Origin: Streptomyces sp. V3I7
GTDB taxonomy: Bacteria; Actinomycetota; Actinomycetes; Streptomycetales; Streptomycetaceae
NCBI RefSeq assembly: GCF_030817495.1
Contig: NZ_JAUSZK010000001.1
Location: forward strand, 372,001 to 436,000
Direction of reading: 5' to 3'
Length of the DNA stretch: 64,000 nucleotides
Position numbers and translations under genes: made by a program
Notes under the pieces: generated by a model
What the model saw: the letters and a program-made list of their open reading frames with translations, nothing else
Database searches by the model: none
Told to the model about the DNA's origin: nothing
In this document: positions 53,019 through 62,306 of the stretch, piece by piece
How the letters are laid out: each line of letters starts with the position of its first letter
How positions within the stretch are numbered: the first letter of the stretch is position 1

Positions 53019-54497
53019 ATGGGACGGGACGTCCCGGCGCGTGTCTTCACCCGCGAGGACCGCCGCCGGTACCGGATCAAGATGCAGGAGTGTCTCGACG
53101 CGTTCGCGCAGATGCTGCGCGAGTCACGGTTCGAGTCCGACGGGACCCACGTGGGCCTGGAGATCGAGCTGAACCTGGTCGACGACCGGGCGGAGCCGGC
53201 GATGCGCAACCTCGACGCGCTGGAGGCCATCGCGGACCCGTCCTGGTCGACCGAGCTGGGCCGCTTCAACCTGGAGATCAACATCCCGCCCCGGCGGCTG
53301 ACCGAGGGCGGTCCCGACGACTGGGAGGCCGAGATCCGCTCCGCGCTGAACCACGCGGACGAGCGCGCCCGGTCGGTCGGTGCCCATCTGATCATGATCG
53401 GCGTCCTTCCCACGCTGCGGCAAGGGGACGTGAGCGAGGCGGCGCTGTCGGAGAACCCGCGCTACCGGCTGCTCAACGACCAGGTCTTCGCGGCGCGTGG
53501 CGAGGACCTGCGCATCGAGGTGGACGGCGTGGACCGGCTGCGCACCTACGCCGACACCATCACCCCCGAGGCGGCCTGCACCAGCACCCAGTTCCACCTC
53601 CAGGTGTCCCCGGAGGAGTTCGCCCCGTACTGGAACGCGGCGCAGGCCGTCGCCGGCGTCCAGGTCGCGCTGGCGGCCAACTCCCCGTTCCTGCTGGGCA
53701 AGGAGCTGTGGCACGAGACCCGTATCCCGCTGTTCGAGCAGGCCACCGACACCCGTCCGCAGGAGATCAAGGAGCAGGGGGTACGCCCCCGGGTGTGGTT
53801 CGGCGAGCGGTGGATCACCAGCGTCTTCGACCTCTTCGAGGAGAACCTGCGGTACTTCCCGGCCCTCCTTCCGCTGTGCGACGAGCAGGACCCGGCGGAG
53901 ACCCTGGACCGCGGCGACGTCCCCGAACTGGGCGAACTCACCCTGCACAACGGCACCATCTACCGCTGGAACCGCCCGGTGTACGCCGTCGCCCACGACC
54001 GGCCGCACCTCAGGGTGGAGAACCGCGTGCTGCCCGCCGGCCCGACCGTCGCCGACACGCTCGCCAACGGCGCCTTCTACTACGGGCTCACCCGCGCCCT
54101 CGTGGAGGAGGACCGCCCGGTGTGGTCACGTATGTCCTTCGCCGCCGCCGAGGACAACCTGCACGCGGCCGCCCGCCACGGCATGGAGGCGCGCCAGTAC
54201 TGGCCCGGCGTCGGCGAGGTGCCGGTGGTCGAACTCGTCCTGCGCCGCCTGCTGCCGCTGGCGCACCGGGGCCTGGAGCTCTCCGGCATGGACGACGCCT
54301 GGCGCGAACCCCTGCTCGGCATCATCGAGCAGCGCTGCGCCACCGCCCGTAACGGGGCCGTGTGGCAGAAGGAGATGTTCCACCACATCGACGCCCACAG
54401 TCACGCCGGCCGCCACGAGTCCCTGCGGCGCATGACGCAGCAGTACATCGACTACATGCACCTCAACGCACCCGTGCACACGTGGCCGGTGGACTGA
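53019..54497 (+). CDS. GCS2-family glutamate-cysteine ligase-like protein
   Basis: This protein of about 492 residues belongs to the ATP-dependent carboxylate-amine ligase family GCS2. HVGLEIELNLVDDRAEP is the ATP/Mg glutamate cluster, TELGRFNLEINIPPRRL follows, and TSTQFHLQVSPEEFAPYWNAAQAV and RVENRVLPAGPTVADTLANGAFYYGL complete the core. Actinobacteria lack glutathione, so the amine acceptor is probably not cysteine in the classical sense. ATG 53019 sits behind GGGAGGG; an in-frame GTG at 52989 is possible. It is convergent with the debranching-like gene. Confidence 0.85.
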   Translation: MGRDVPARVFTREDRRRYRIKMQECLDAFAQMLRESRFESDGTHVGLEIELNLVDDRAEPAMRNLDALEAIADPSWSTELGRFNLEINIPPRRLTEGGPDDWEAEIRSALNHADERARSVGAHLIMIGVLPTLRQGDVSEAALSENPRYRLLNDQVFAARGEDLRIEVDGVDRLRTYADTITPEAACTSTQFHLQVSPEEFAPYWNAAQAVAGVQVALAANSPFLLGKELWHETRIPLFEQATDTRPQEIKEQGVRPRVWFGERWITSVFDLFEENLRYFPALLPLCDEQDPAETLDRGDVPELGELTLHNGTIYRWNRPVYAVAHDRPHLRVENRVLPAGPTVADTLANGAFYYGLTRALVEEDRPVWSRMSFAAAEDNLHAAARHGMEARQYWPGVGEVPVVELVLRRLLPLAHRGLELSGMDDAWREPLLGIIEQRCATARNGAVWQKEMFHHIDAHSHAGRHESLRRMTQQYIDYMHLNAPVHTWPVD

Positions 54498-54507
54498 CCC
54501 GGCGGGG

Positions 54508-56502
54508 TCACCCCCTCAGCGCCGTCAGCAGTGCCAGCGGGGTGGCCGCGGCCCACGCCTGCGGGGAGCAGGAGTGGGGGTAGGGCACCGGCGCCGGGTG
54601 GTCGTCGCGGCCGTAGCCGGCCAGCACCTCGGGCAGCCGCCAGTCGTGGAGCGCCGCCGCCTCCACCAGGCCGCGGGCCACGGTGAGCGCTTCCTCCGGC
54701 AGACCGTAGCGCGCGAGGCCGAGCACGATCACGGCGTTGTCGTGCGGCCAGATCGAGCCCCGGTGGTACGACAGCGGGTGGTACGGAGCCTGGCCCGCGG
54801 CGAGTGTCCTGATGCCCCAGCCGGAGAAGAAGTCCGGCTCGAGGAGCCTGCGGCCCACGGCCCGGCCGGCCTCCCGGTGAAGGATCCCGGACCACAGGAG
54901 GTGACCGGCGTCGGACGCGAGGGCGTCGACCTGGCGGCCCAGGCCGTCCAGGGCCAGCGCCGGGAACCCCGCGTCCGGCATCCAGAACTCCTCATGGAAC
55001 CTGCTCCGCAGCTCCTGCGCCGCTTTCTCCAGGCGGTCGGCGAAGGAGGCGTCGTCCCAGACCTCGCGGGCGAGGCGAGCCGTGCGGAGCAGGGCGTCGT
55101 ACGCGTACCCCTGTGCCTCGGCCACCGCGATCGGCCCCTGGGCGGGAGTGCCGTCCCGGAAGCAGACGGCGCCCGGGGAGTCCTTCCAGTTCTGGTTGAC
55201 CAGGCCGCCCTGCTCGGCGTCGGAGGAGTACACCAGCCAGCCGTGCTCGTTCAGACCCCCGTCCCGGAACATCCACTCCACCGCCGCCCGGGCCTGCGGC
55301 TCCAGGCGCCGCGCGAGTCCCTCGTCGGCGGTGAGTTCGGCGTGGGCGTGCAGCAGGGTGAGGAAGAGCGGGGTGGCGTCGACGGTCCCGTAGTAACGGC
55401 CGTAGGGCACCTGGCGGAAGCGGGACAGTTCGCCGTGGCGGACCTCGTGGACGATCCGGCCGGGTTGTTCGAGGCGGTCGGGATCGTGGACGCGTCCCTG
55501 GTTCGCCGCGAGCGCGAGCAGCGTGGCGGCGGCCGGCTCCGGCTGGTAGGGCAGTGCGAAGAGTGAGGTGAGGAGCGAGTCCCGGCCGAAGAGGGTGAGG
55601 AACCACGGGATTCCGGCGGCGGGCACGCGCAGCGCCTCCCCGTCCGGGCCCGTGGCCGGAACCCGCAGCGCCGCGAGGTCGGCCAGCCCCTGCTCGCACG
55701 CGCGGGCCAGTTCGTCCCAGGTGGTGAGGTCGCCCGGGCTGAAGGCGGCCGGGGGCTGGGTGAACGTCCGTCGCTCGTGGGCGACTTGGGCCATCGCGTC
55801 CGCCGGGGTCATGAGGGGCCGGTGCGACGGTGCCGTGCCGTCTCCCGACGGCAGGGCGGACGCCCTCAGCAGGATCACCGCGCTGCCGTGCGGGGCGAGC
55901 GGCACGCGCCACCGGAGCGTGCGCGCCGTACCGGCGCCGGGCGCCTCGGCCACTGCGTCGGGAGCGGGCGAGGCGGTCACCACGGTCCGGGCGTGCCACT
56001 CGGGACCGCCGTCGGCCGCCTGCCGGCGGTAGTCGAACGCCGCACCGTCGGACAGGGTCTCGGCCGTGCGCTCCGCGCCGGGCTTGTCGTACGTGACGCG
56101 CTCGGACCGGAGCTCGAACTGGTCGGCGAAGTCCGCGTCCACCGTCAGTTCGATCACGGCGGTCGTCGGCACCGGACCGCCTGCGACCAGCCGGATGCGC
56201 TCCAGCAGCGACCGGTCCAGGACCGCCTGCTCGCGGAAGACGGTGCAGGGTGGGGGCTCGTCGCGGTCGGCGACCGGGGTGAGAACCGCGCGGAGCGGTC
56301 GGTCGGGACCCGGCTGCCCCGCCGCCACCAGTACCTGGAGCGGGGCGCCGTCCACGGTCAGGTGCCAGCGGCTGAGGTGGCGGGCGTCCCGGCAGAACAG
56401 CCCGTCCGGTGCGGCACCGCGCGTCCCGGTGATCTCCCCGAAGTCGCCGAGCACCGCGAACGCGCCGTCGTGGACGAGGAGATGACGTCCGGTGGTGTCC
56501 AT
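54508..56502 (-). CDS. Glycogen-debranching-type amylo-alpha-1,6-glucosidase-like protein
   Basis: This 664-residue protein has the N-terminal GDE_N_bis beta domain (LLVHDGAFAVLGDFGEITGTRGAAPDGLFCRDARHLS) and a C-terminal (alpha/alpha)6 barrel. Barrel motifs are GIPWFLTLFGRDSLLTSLFALPY, GLVNQNWKDSPGAVCF and YHRGSIWPHDNAVIVLGLARYGL, the last carrying likely catalytic acidic neighbours. It is intracellular, with no signal peptide. It lies 4 bp after the GH63-like gene and is the last of a four-gene leftward operon. It would hydrolyse an alpha-glucosidic link in an imported oligosaccharide; the exact bond is unknown. Confidence 0.88.
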   Translation of the reverse strand: MDTTGRHLLVHDGAFAVLGDFGEITGTRGAAPDGLFCRDARHLSRWHLTVDGAPLQVLVAAGQPGPDRPLRAVLTPVADRDEPPPCTVFREQAVLDRSLLERIRLVAGGPVPTTAVIELTVDADFADQFELRSERVTYDKPGAERTAETLSDGAAFDYRRQAADGGPEWHARTVVTASPAPDAVAEAPGAGTARTLRWRVPLAPHGSAVILLRASALPSGDGTAPSHRPLMTPADAMAQVAHERRTFTQPPAAFSPGDLTTWDELARACEQGLADLAALRVPATGPDGEALRVPAAGIPWFLTLFGRDSLLTSLFALPYQPEPAAATLLALAANQGRVHDPDRLEQPGRIVHEVRHGELSRFRQVPYGRYYGTVDATPLFLTLLHAHAELTADEGLARRLEPQARAAVEWMFRDGGLNEHGWLVYSSDAEQGGLVNQNWKDSPGAVCFRDGTPAQGPIAVAEAQGYAYDALLRTARLAREVWDDASFADRLEKAAQELRSRFHEEFWMPDAGFPALALDGLGRQVDALASDAGHLLWSGILHREAGRAVGRRLLEPDFFSGWGIRTLAAGQAPYHPLSYHRGSIWPHDNAVIVLGLARYGLPEEALTVARGLVEAAALHDWRLPEVLAGYGRDDHPAPVPYPHSCSPQAWAAATPLALLTALRG

Positions 56503-56506
56503 GAGT

Positions 56507-57862
56507 TCAGTCCTCCCCGTCGTCGTTGAGCAGGTCGAGCGCGAGGGCGGCCGTCCAGCTGAAGTCGCGGATGCCCCGGCCCTCACCCGTGTGCGGCTCG
56601 ACGTACTCCGCGAAGTCCGTGGCGAGGGCGGACGTCAGGAACGCGGCGGACAGCCGCTTCGCCTCGTCGTACCTCCCGGCCGCGCGAAGGCCGCGGTGGA
56701 TGAGCCAGGCCATGTTGAACCAGCTGGGTCCCCGCCAGTAGCGGCTGCCGTCGAAGTGGGGCCCGAGCAGGTCGTAGCTGGGCACCAGATGGACGCGCCC
56801 CAGCCCGAAGTGCGGGCCGCGTGCGGTGTGCATCAGCGCCTCGCGCACCTCGGCAGGCAGGCCGGGAACGATCAGAGGCACCAGGCCGGACACCGTGCGG
56901 TCGGCGAGGAGCCGGTCTGTGTGCAGGTCGCGGCAGAGGAAGAGGCCGGCGTCCGGGTCCCAGAGCCGCGCCACGAGCGCGCGGGTGGTCCGGTGGGCCC
57001 GCTCCAGGTGCCCGGCGGGGTCGCCGCCCGCTTCCTGCGCGATCCGTGCCAGCGCGTGCTCGGAGGCGATGAGCAGCGCGTTGAAACAGGGGTCCTCGAC
57101 GGCGAACGCGTGCGGGGTGCGGCTGTCGTCGTAGGCGTGAGCGCGATAGGTGCCGGCCAGCCGCACGTACCGCCCGTAGTCCAGATCGGTGGGCCGGTCG
57201 GCGGCGGGACTGTGGTCCAGGTCGGCGCGGCGGAAGGAGTCGAGGGGCGCGGGATCGATGCGCCGCAGCGGCTCGTCCCAGCTCGGGCTGTTGTCCAGGC
57301 CCGGCTCCCAGGGGTGGACGGCGGCGGCGAGGCCGCCCCGGCCGAGATCACGTCGGGCCGTCAGATAGTGGTGCCAGGCGGCGAGTCGGGGGTATGCGCG
57401 CGCGAGGAAGCCGCGGCGCCGCGACTCGGCGGGGTCCGCCCGGTGCACCAGCCACGCGGCGAGTGCGTGGACCGGCGGCTGGACGATGCCGGAGGTCTCG
57501 GTGCCGCGCGGCGCGCCGGCCGGCCGGCCCGCCTCGGAGGAGCGCCAGAAGTCCGGTCCGGGGAAGTAGGCCCCGGCCGGGACCGCCGGGTTGAAGACGA
57601 TGTGCGGGATCCGCCCGTCGCCCCACTGCGCCCCCAGCAGGTGCTCCAGTTCCCGCTGGGCCCGGCGCGGCGAGAGGTGGCGCAGGCCGATGGCGACGAA
57701 CGCCGAGTCCCAGCTCCACTGGTGCGGATAGAGGGAGCGGGAGGGCACGGTCGAGGCGCCCGTCCAGTTGCGCAGCAGGACGCGGGCGGCGGCGCGGCGC
57801 GGTGGCTCGGGGCTGTCGCCGCCGTGGTGCGCGGTACGGGTGTCCAGAAGAGCGGCTGTCAC
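56507..57862 (-). CDS. GH63/MGH1-like glycoside hydrolase
   Basis: This 451-residue (alpha/alpha)6-barrel protein has family motifs SLYPHQWSWDSAFVAIGLRHL, IPHIVFNP, HPWEPGLDNSPSWDEPL (probable catalytic acid region) and RYWRGPSWFNMAWLIHRGL. It resembles bacterial GH63 members that act on mannosyl- or glucosyl-glycerate and similar small glycosides. GTG at 57862 overlaps the upstream isomerase gene by 4 bp. There is no signal peptide. Confidence 0.9.
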   Translation of the reverse strand: MTAALLDTRTAHHGGDSPEPPRRAAARVLLRNWTGASTVPSRSLYPHQWSWDSAFVAIGLRHLSPRRAQRELEHLLGAQWGDGRIPHIVFNPAVPAGAYFPGPDFWRSSEAGRPAGAPRGTETSGIVQPPVHALAAWLVHRADPAESRRRGFLARAYPRLAAWHHYLTARRDLGRGGLAAAVHPWEPGLDNSPSWDEPLRRIDPAPLDSFRRADLDHSPAADRPTDLDYGRYVRLAGTYRAHAYDDSRTPHAFAVEDPCFNALLIASEHALARIAQEAGGDPAGHLERAHRTTRALVARLWDPDAGLFLCRDLHTDRLLADRTVSGLVPLIVPGLPAEVREALMHTARGPHFGLGRVHLVPSYDLLGPHFDGSRYWRGPSWFNMAWLIHRGLRAAGRYDEAKRLSAAFLTSALATDFAEYVEPHTGEGRGIRDFSWTAALALDLLNDDGED

Positions 57863-58668
57863 GCGGCCGCCCTTCGCAGGAAGGCGGGAACGGAGCGCAC
57901 GGCGTCGACGGGGTCACCGGTGAGCCGACACTCGGCCGCGAGATACCCGTCATAGCCCGCCGCGTCGAGCGCGTGGAGCCAGGCCGGCCAGTCGAGGTGG
58001 CCCGCGCCGGGCTGGAACCGGTTGGAGTCGCTCACCTGCGCGTGGCCGATCAGCGGCGCCACCGCGAGGATCGCGGCCGCCGGATCGCTCTCCTCGATGT
58101 TCATGTGGTAGCTGTCGATGCCGATCCGCACCGAGTCCAGGCCCACCGTGCGGATCAACTCAGCAGCCTGGTCGAGGCGGTTGACCATATGGTCCTCGTA
58201 GCGGTTCAACGGCTCCAGGAACAGGGTCACGCCCTCGCGCTTCGCGTGCTCGCCCAGCTCCGTGAGCCCGGCGAGCAGCACCTCGCGGTCCGCTTCTTCC
58301 GAGCGGGGCGGTTCGAAGGGCGGCAGCCGGCGCGAGAACATGCCGTACGACGCCGGTGTCTGGGCGCCGAGGCCCCCGAGTTCGGCGATCACCGACAGCT
58401 GGGACTTCATCTGGGTGAGGGCGTCGCGCCGCTGCTCCTCGTCGAACGCGCCGAAGAAGTGCAGCATCTCGACGCACACCGTGGGCATGACGACGCCGTC
58501 GGCCAGCGCGCGTCGCAGTTCGGGCAGCCGGCGGTGGAGGTGGAGGTCGCCGCGGCCGCGCAGTTCGATCGCGTCGTAGCCGGCTGCCTGGGCGAACTCC
58601 CATTTCTCCTGGAGGGTTCGGCCGGGGAGCAGTTGTTCCTGACAGGCGATGCGCAAGGTGTGGGTCAT
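57859..58668 (-). CDS. Sugar-phosphate isomerase/epimerase (TIM barrel)
   Basis: This 269-residue protein is a xylose-isomerase-like TIM barrel. Metal-ligand positions appear in VTLFLEPLNRYEDHMVNR (Glu), RIGIDSYHMNIEESDP (Asp/His), GHAQVSDSNRFQPGAGHLDW and GYLAAECRLTGDP (Glu). It resembles hydroxypyruvate isomerase or ketose 3-epimerase relatives. It is coupled to the GH63-like gene by a 4-bp overlap and lies 12 bp after the dehydrogenase, suggesting sequential processing of one sugar. Confidence 0.9.
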   Translation of the reverse strand: MTHTLRIACQEQLLPGRTLQEKWEFAQAAGYDAIELRGRGDLHLHRRLPELRRALADGVVMPTVCVEMLHFFGAFDEEQRRDALTQMKSQLSVIAELGGLGAQTPASYGMFSRRLPPFEPPRSEEADREVLLAGLTELGEHAKREGVTLFLEPLNRYEDHMVNRLDQAAELIRTVGLDSVRIGIDSYHMNIEESDPAAAILAVAPLIGHAQVSDSNRFQPGAGHLDWPAWLHALDAAGYDGYLAAECRLTGDPVDAVRSVPAFLRRAAA

Positions 58669-58680
58669 GGTGCGGGCCTC

Positions 58681-59727
58681 TCAGAACTCCAGGACGATCT
58701 GGAGGGCGTCCCCGGGACGCTCGTCCAGCAGGGCGTAGGCGTCGGCGGCGTCGGCGGCCGGAACGACGTGGCTGACGAGCGACTTGACGTCCACCCGGCC
58801 GTCGGCGACCAGCTTCAGGAAGGTCTGCTGGAGCCGCTCCACGGTCCATCGTCCCGCCAACTGCGGGGGTACGCCGCCGATCTGGGAGCAGATCAGCTGC
58901 GCACGATTGTGGTGGAACTCGTCGCCGAGGCGCAGACCGCTGCCGTCGCCCTGGTAGAAGCCGGAGGCGACGACACGGCCGCCGACGGCGACGGAGCGCA
59001 GCGCCTCGTGCAGCGCCGGGTAGACCCCGCTGATCTCGATGGCCACGTCCGCGCCTCGTCCGCCGGTGGCCTCGCGGATCCGCTCCGCGACCGCGTCCGT
59101 ACGGGCGTTGAGGCCGCGCACCGCGCCGTAGGCCTGCGCCGTGGCGAGGCGCCCGTCGAGGGCGTCGACGGCGGTGACGTCCGCTCCGCTGAGCTGGGCC
59201 AGCCTGGTGGTGAGGAGTCCGATGACGCCCTGCCCGAACACGGCCACGTCCTCGCCGAGATGGAGGTCGGCGGCCAGGACGGCGTTGAGGGCGATGGCGC
59301 CGACCCGGGCGAACGCGCCTGCCAGCGGCTCCAGTCCGGGGGACAGGGTGTGTCCGGTCATCCGCTCGGCGGGCACGATGCCCTCGCTGCGATGGCCCCA
59401 GATCCCCCACACCAGGTCGCCGGTGGCGGGGATTCCGGGTGTGCCGACGAGTTCGGGTGAGACCTCGGTGACCTCGCCGACCTCGGAGTAGCCCCAGCCG
59501 GCGACCGGGTATTCGATGCCGGCCGCGCCGTCGCGGAAGAGCCGCGCGTCCGGGTCCCAAGTGCGGGTCAGATAAGGGTTGGTGCCGCGGTACGCGGTGA
59601 GCTCGGTGCCGGCCGATACGCCCGAGTAGCGGGTCCGGACCCGCAGATGACCCGCGGGGAGCGGGGCGCTCTCGTGCTCGGCGACTTCGACTTGACGGGG
59701 GCCGGTGAACTGGACGACGCGTTCCAC
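58681..59727 (-). CDS. MDR-superfamily dehydrogenase lacking visible zinc ligands
   Basis: This 348-residue medium-chain dehydrogenase fold has a Rossmann motif VAVFGQGVIGLLTTRLAQ and nucleotide-binding ADVTAVDALDGRLATAQ. The usual catalytic-zinc segment (GHE and C-G-x-D) is replaced by YSGVSAGTELTAYRGTNP, and no four-cysteine structural zinc lobe is visible. It is like BchC-type or sugar-associated MDR enzymes. It is the first gene of the leftward glycoside operon and probably oxidises or reduces a sugar or sugar acid. Confidence 0.87.
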   Translation of the reverse strand: MERVVQFTGPRQVEVAEHESAPLPAGHLRVRTRYSGVSAGTELTAYRGTNPYLTRTWDPDARLFRDGAAGIEYPVAGWGYSEVGEVTEVSPELVGTPGIPATGDLVWGIWGHRSEGIVPAERMTGHTLSPGLEPLAGAFARVGAIALNAVLAADLHLGEDVAVFGQGVIGLLTTRLAQLSGADVTAVDALDGRLATAQAYGAVRGLNARTDAVAERIREATGGRGADVAIEISGVYPALHEALRSVAVGGRVVASGFYQGDGSGLRLGDEFHHNRAQLICSQIGGVPPQLAGRWTVERLQQTFLKLVADGRVDVKSLVSHVVPAADAADAYALLDERPGDALQIVLEF

Positions 59728-59786
59728 ACGGGGCTCCGAGGGTTGGCTCTCGACGAATTACGCAGAAGATATCCCAGAGTTATGTC

Positions 59787-59800
59787 TTGTCAACAGACAA
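59787..59800. promoter_or_regulatory. TTGTC-AACA-GACAA operator candidate in divergent promoter
   Basis: A perfect 5-bp inverted repeat lies in an AT-rich patch (about 59757-59805) between the leftward glycoside operon and the rightward transporter operon. It is a suitable site for the ROK regulator encoded at 63223. Confidence 0.55.
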
Positions 59801-59851
59801 AAGAGCTGCTGTGATGCTGGCCAATCGAGCGTAAGTGGGTGAGGACGAGGC

Positions 59852-61255
59852 ATGCCTCTGAGGTCTCTGCGGTCGAAGGCGACTGCGATCGGGCTCGCCG
59901 TGTCGCTGGGCGCCGGCCTGCTGTCCGGCTGCTCCGGCGACGCCATGGCGAAGCCCGACAACAAGATCACCGTGTGGTCACAGGAGAACCTGCCGGACCG
60001 GATGGCCACCACGCGCAGGATCGTCGACCGGTTCGAGAAGGACACCGGCATCGAGGTGAAGCTGGTCGGCGTCGACGAGGGGCAGCTCCCGCAGCTGATC
60101 ATGTCCGCGGCCGCCGCGGGCGACCTCCCCGACGTCATCGGCGCCGCCCCCATGGGCCAGGTCTGGCAGATGTACACCAACGGCCTGCTCAACACCGACG
60201 TGACCACCCGGATCACCAGGAGCCTGGGCACCGGTACCTTCGACCGCAACGCCCTGGACCTCCTCTCCGACGGCCCGGACCGCATGCTCGGCGTCCCTTC
60301 CGACGCGTGGCTCCAACTCCTCGTCTATCGCAAGGACCTGCTCGACAAGGCGGGCCTGCCGGTCCCCGACACGTACGCCACGATGCGCGCCGCGGCCAAG
60401 GGGCTCGACACCGCGGGACGCGACGGCATCTCCGCCGCCACCGACCCCGGTGACGTCTTCACCCAGCAGAGCTTCGAGAACGTCGCGCTCGCCAACGACT
60501 GCCAACTCGTGGACGACGGCGGCAAGGTGACCCTGGACTCCCCGGCCTGTCGCACCGCCTTCAAGGAGTACGACACCCTCGCCCGCGGGTACGGCGCCCC
60601 GGGCACCCAGACCGTGGACTCCACCCGCGCCACGTACTTCTCCGGCAAGTCCTCGATGATCGTCTGGTCCTCCTTCCTCCTCGACGAGCTGGCAGGACTG
60701 CGCAAGGACGCGCTGCCCAGCTGCCCCGAGTGCAAGAAGGACCCCGAGTTCCTCTCCCGCAACAGCGGCATCGTGACCGCGATGAAGGGGCCGGACGCCA
60801 CCGCACCCGCCCAGTTCGGCGAGATCACCTCCTGGACCGTGACCCGGACTGCCGAGACCGCCGCCTCCCGGAAGTTCATCACCTACATGATGGGCAAGGG
60901 GTACGAGGACTGGTTCGGCATGGCCCCCGAGGGCAAGATCCCCGTCCGCACGGGGACCGCCGCCGAGCCGCGGCGCTTCGTGGACGCCTGGCGCGGCAGC
61001 AGCATGGGCGTCGACAGCCGCAAGCCGATGAACCAGGTCTTCTCCGACGCGCTCCTCGGCCAACTCCTCGACGGCGTGGGCAAGATGCGGCGCTGGGGCA
61101 TCGCCCAGGGCCAGGGCGCGCTCGTCGGAGCCACCAACGGCGAGCTGCCCGTCCCCAAGGCCGTCGGCGCCATGACCAGCGGTCAGGTCTCACCGCGGGA
61201 GGCCGCCCGCGAAGCCGCCGAAGAAGTCGCCGCCCTGCAGACGTCCCTGCAGTAG
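59852..61255 (+). CDS. Sugar ABC transporter substrate-binding lipoprotein
   Basis: This 467-residue lipoprotein has lipobox LLSG-Cys27 after a short signal peptide. It has the family 1 solute-binding fold (KITVWSQENLPDRMATTRRIVDRFEKDTGIEVKLVGVDEG). Four later cysteines (NDCQL, SPACRTA, SCPECKK) may form disulfides. It captures an oligosaccharide or glycoside outside the membrane for the two permeases downstream. It is the first gene of the rightward operon. Confidence 0.94.
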   Translation: MPLRSLRSKATAIGLAVSLGAGLLSGCSGDAMAKPDNKITVWSQENLPDRMATTRRIVDRFEKDTGIEVKLVGVDEGQLPQLIMSAAAAGDLPDVIGAAPMGQVWQMYTNGLLNTDVTTRITRSLGTGTFDRNALDLLSDGPDRMLGVPSDAWLQLLVYRKDLLDKAGLPVPDTYATMRAAAKGLDTAGRDGISAATDPGDVFTQQSFENVALANDCQLVDDGGKVTLDSPACRTAFKEYDTLARGYGAPGTQTVDSTRATYFSGKSSMIVWSSFLLDELAGLRKDALPSCPECKKDPEFLSRNSGIVTAMKGPDATAPAQFGEITSWTVTRTAETAASRKFITYMMGKGYEDWFGMAPEGKIPVRTGTAAEPRRFVDAWRGSSMGVDSRKPMNQVFSDALLGQLLDGVGKMRRWGIAQGQGALVGATNGELPVPKAVGAMTSGQVSPREAAREAAEEVAALQTSLQ

Positions 61256-61286
61256 CGGGCCGTTCCCGCCCACGAGGTAGACACCC

Positions 61287-62306
61287 ATGAGCACAGCACA
61301 GCACGGCGCGACGGAGCGCCGCCCCCGACCGCCCGCCGCATCCGAGCGAGGACGTGGCGAGAGCCCCCGACCGCTGACGGTCAGTGCCCGCGAGAACCGC
61401 GCCGGACTGGCCTTCGTCACCCCCACCTTCCTGGTGGTGCTGTTCGTGGTCGTCCTGCCGATCCTGTGGACGGTGCTGCTCGCCTTCCAGCGCGCGCGGC
61501 TCGTCGACATCCAGGGCATGGGCCTCTTCGGCAACTGGACCCTGGAGAACTTCGCCGGCGTCCTCGGCTCACCGGGCTTCTGGTCCAGCCTCGGCACCAC
61601 GCTGCTCTACACCGTGGGCGCCACCGCAGGATCCATCGCCCTCGGCCTGGTCGCCGCCCTGGCCCTGCGCCGCCCGTTCCGCGGCCGGGGCCTGCTGCGC
61701 GGCTCGATGCTCCTGCCGTACGTGGCCCCGGTGGTGGCCGTGGCCTTCGTCTGGGAGGTCGCGCTCAGCCCGCAGTACGGCGTCGTCAACGAGTGGGGGC
61801 GCTCCCTGTTCGGCTGGGACGACCCGGTGGCCTTCCTCTCCACGCGCTCGTACGAAGTGGGCCTGTTCGGCCTGCACTTCGAGATCCCGCTGGCTCTGCT
61901 CACCGTCATCGCCTTCGAGATATGGCGGTACTTCCCGTTCGCCTTCCTCTTCCTGCTGGCCCGGCTCCAGGCCGTGCCGGCGGCGCTGGAGGAGGCGGCG
62001 GCCGTCGACGGCGCGACTCCCGTCCAGCGCTTCCGGCACATCCTGCTGCCCCAGCTCATGCCGGTGATCGCGCTGCTGTCGGTGCTGCGCTTCATCATGA
62101 CGTTCAACAAGTTCGACGACGTGTATCTGCTCACCGGCGGCGGCTCCGGCACCGACGTCGTGGCCGTCCGCGTGTACGACTTCCTGACCTCGCGCTACGA
62201 CGTCGGCGCGGCCGCCGCCCAGGCCCTCGTCCTCGCCGCGGTCCTCGTGGTCCTGCTGGGTCTCTACTTCAAGTTCTTCGCCAAGAAGGTGCAGGGGGAG
62301 GCGTGA
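61287..62306 (+). CDS. Sugar ABC transporter permease (MalF type)
   Basis: This 339-residue protein has six helices after a basic disordered N-terminus. The EAA loop reads EEAAAVDGATPVQRFRHILLPQLMP, which docks the ATPase. It lies 31 bp after the lipoprotein gene and overlaps the next permease by 1 bp. No ATPase gene is present in the visible operon, consistent with use of the shared MsiK ATPase known in Streptomyces. Confidence 0.94.
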   Translation: MSTAQHGATERRPRPPAASERGRGESPRPLTVSARENRAGLAFVTPTFLVVLFVVVLPILWTVLLAFQRARLVDIQGMGLFGNWTLENFAGVLGSPGFWSSLGTTLLYTVGATAGSIALGLVAALALRRPFRGRGLLRGSMLLPYVAPVVAVAFVWEVALSPQYGVVNEWGRSLFGWDDPVAFLSTRSYEVGLFGLHFEIPLALLTVIAFEIWRYFPFAFLFLLARLQAVPAALEEAAAVDGATPVQRFRHILLPQLMPVIALLSVLRFIMTFNKFDDVYLLTGGGSGTDVVAVRVYDFLTSRYDVGAAAAQALVLAAVLVVLLGLYFKFFAKKVQGEA

